DNA from: an uncultured Granulosicoccaceae bacterium
GTDB lineage: Bacteria; Pseudomonadota; Gammaproteobacteria; Granulosicoccales; Granulosicoccaceae
NCBI GenBank assembly: GCA_937922945.1
Contig: CAKZUP010000013.1
Location: forward strand, 46,368-110,367
Length of the DNA stretch: 64,000 nucleotides
Reading direction: 5' to 3'
The notes under the pieces are model-generated. The model did no database searches and had not been told where the DNA came from. It saw nothing but the letters and a program-made list of their open reading frames with translations. Shown in pieces: positions 63,861 through 64,000 of the stretch (its first letter is position 1; each line of letters opens with the position of its first letter). Both the position numbers and the translations under genes were made by a program.

Positions 63861-64000
63861 AAGTTGAGGCACATACAGGTGAAGCTTGAACAAGTCAGGC
63901 CTACACGAGCAGTCTGGCCGCCCCGAGCAACCCTGGATACGGGTCTTGAATGACATAAGTGGGGACAGTGACTAGCTCATCGCTAACGCGCCCCTTGCTT

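Noticed and set aside
63726..63953. 75-codon plus-strand frame at the right edge
   Set aside because: It covers the hsp20 promoter and a tandem repeat, and the protein has low-complexity SNTNK repeats derived from it.
1..64000. tRNA, rRNA, insertion sequence or prophage genes
   Set aside because: No cloverleaf-like or rRNA-like stretch, transposase or phage gene was recognised by eye; a covariance-model scan would be needed to exclude small RNAs.

Overview
The window reads as a chromosomal segment of a Gram-negative proteobacterium, most likely a (marine) gammaproteobacterium. Supporting signs are lipoproteins with lipoboxes, an outer-membrane barrel protein, a Fur-type box, a sigma-32-type promoter, a DUF1501/DUF1800 pair and a two-component system of the marine 'dedicated sortase' type. 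Base composition is moderate and fairly even. I see no rRNA, tRNA, CRISPR array, insertion sequence or prophage. The genus cannot be fixed from sequence alone.

Layout. 1-7.4 kb: the end of an M48 protease gene, a macro-domain-like unknown, a NitT/TauT-type ABC importer (minus strand), and a decayed patch holding a start-less phospholipase A2-like fragment, a broken Cys-Met-motif envelope protein and a lipoprotein. 7.6-10.1 kb: a two-gene minus operon of an ornithine-cyclodeaminase-like protein and an ammonia-lyase homologue that has lost the Ala-Ser-Gly cofactor triad. 10.4-16.7 kb: a glycerol-type ABC transporter operon (glpS-T-P-Q, DUF2160, glpV). 17-18.4 kb: an outer-membrane barrel protein and an orphan membrane domain of the LTA-synthase type. 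18.5-28.5 kb: a glycogen cluster, glgP-glgX on the minus strand and glgC-glgA-glgB on the plus strand, diverging from about 23.2 kb.

28.7-40 kb: an OmpA-like coiled-coil protein, nicotinamidase, a FHA-containing class III cyclase, a 2OG-Fe oxygenase, a CPA2 antiporter, an M20 amidohydrolase, a fatty-acid desaturase, a DUF1479 protein, then pyrC coupled to mntR. 40-46.8 kb: an Mn/Fe importer (sitABCD) divergent from mntR, then a ferric importer pair (fbpA, fbpB) behind a Fur-like box. 46.9-51.9 kb: a YadGH-like ABC-2 exporter and a sortase-system-type histidine kinase and regulator. 51.7-56.3 kb: a small membrane protein and an AruH-like arginine transaminase, facing a basic-amino-acid ABC operon. 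56.4-64 kb: DUF1501/DUF1800, DUF4864, folD, a lipoprotein and an Hsp20 gene with a near-consensus heat-shock promoter.

How the genes work together. The glycogen genes form a full synthesis/breakdown set: GlgC makes ADP-glucose, GlgA elongates, GlgB branches, GlgP phosphorolyses and GlgX debranches. The glp operon would bring in glycerol using two different ATPases whose degenerate motifs fall on one composite site. MntR probably controls the adjacent sit operon, and Fur the fbp genes. The arginine transaminase and amino-acid importer suggest arginine uptake and catabolism. The most unusual items are the MIO-less ammonia-lyase/cyclodeaminase pair, the asymmetric GlpS/GlpT ATPases, the hidden phospholipase A2-like fragment, and a repeated habit of short 11-15 bp tandem duplications in intergenic DNA.
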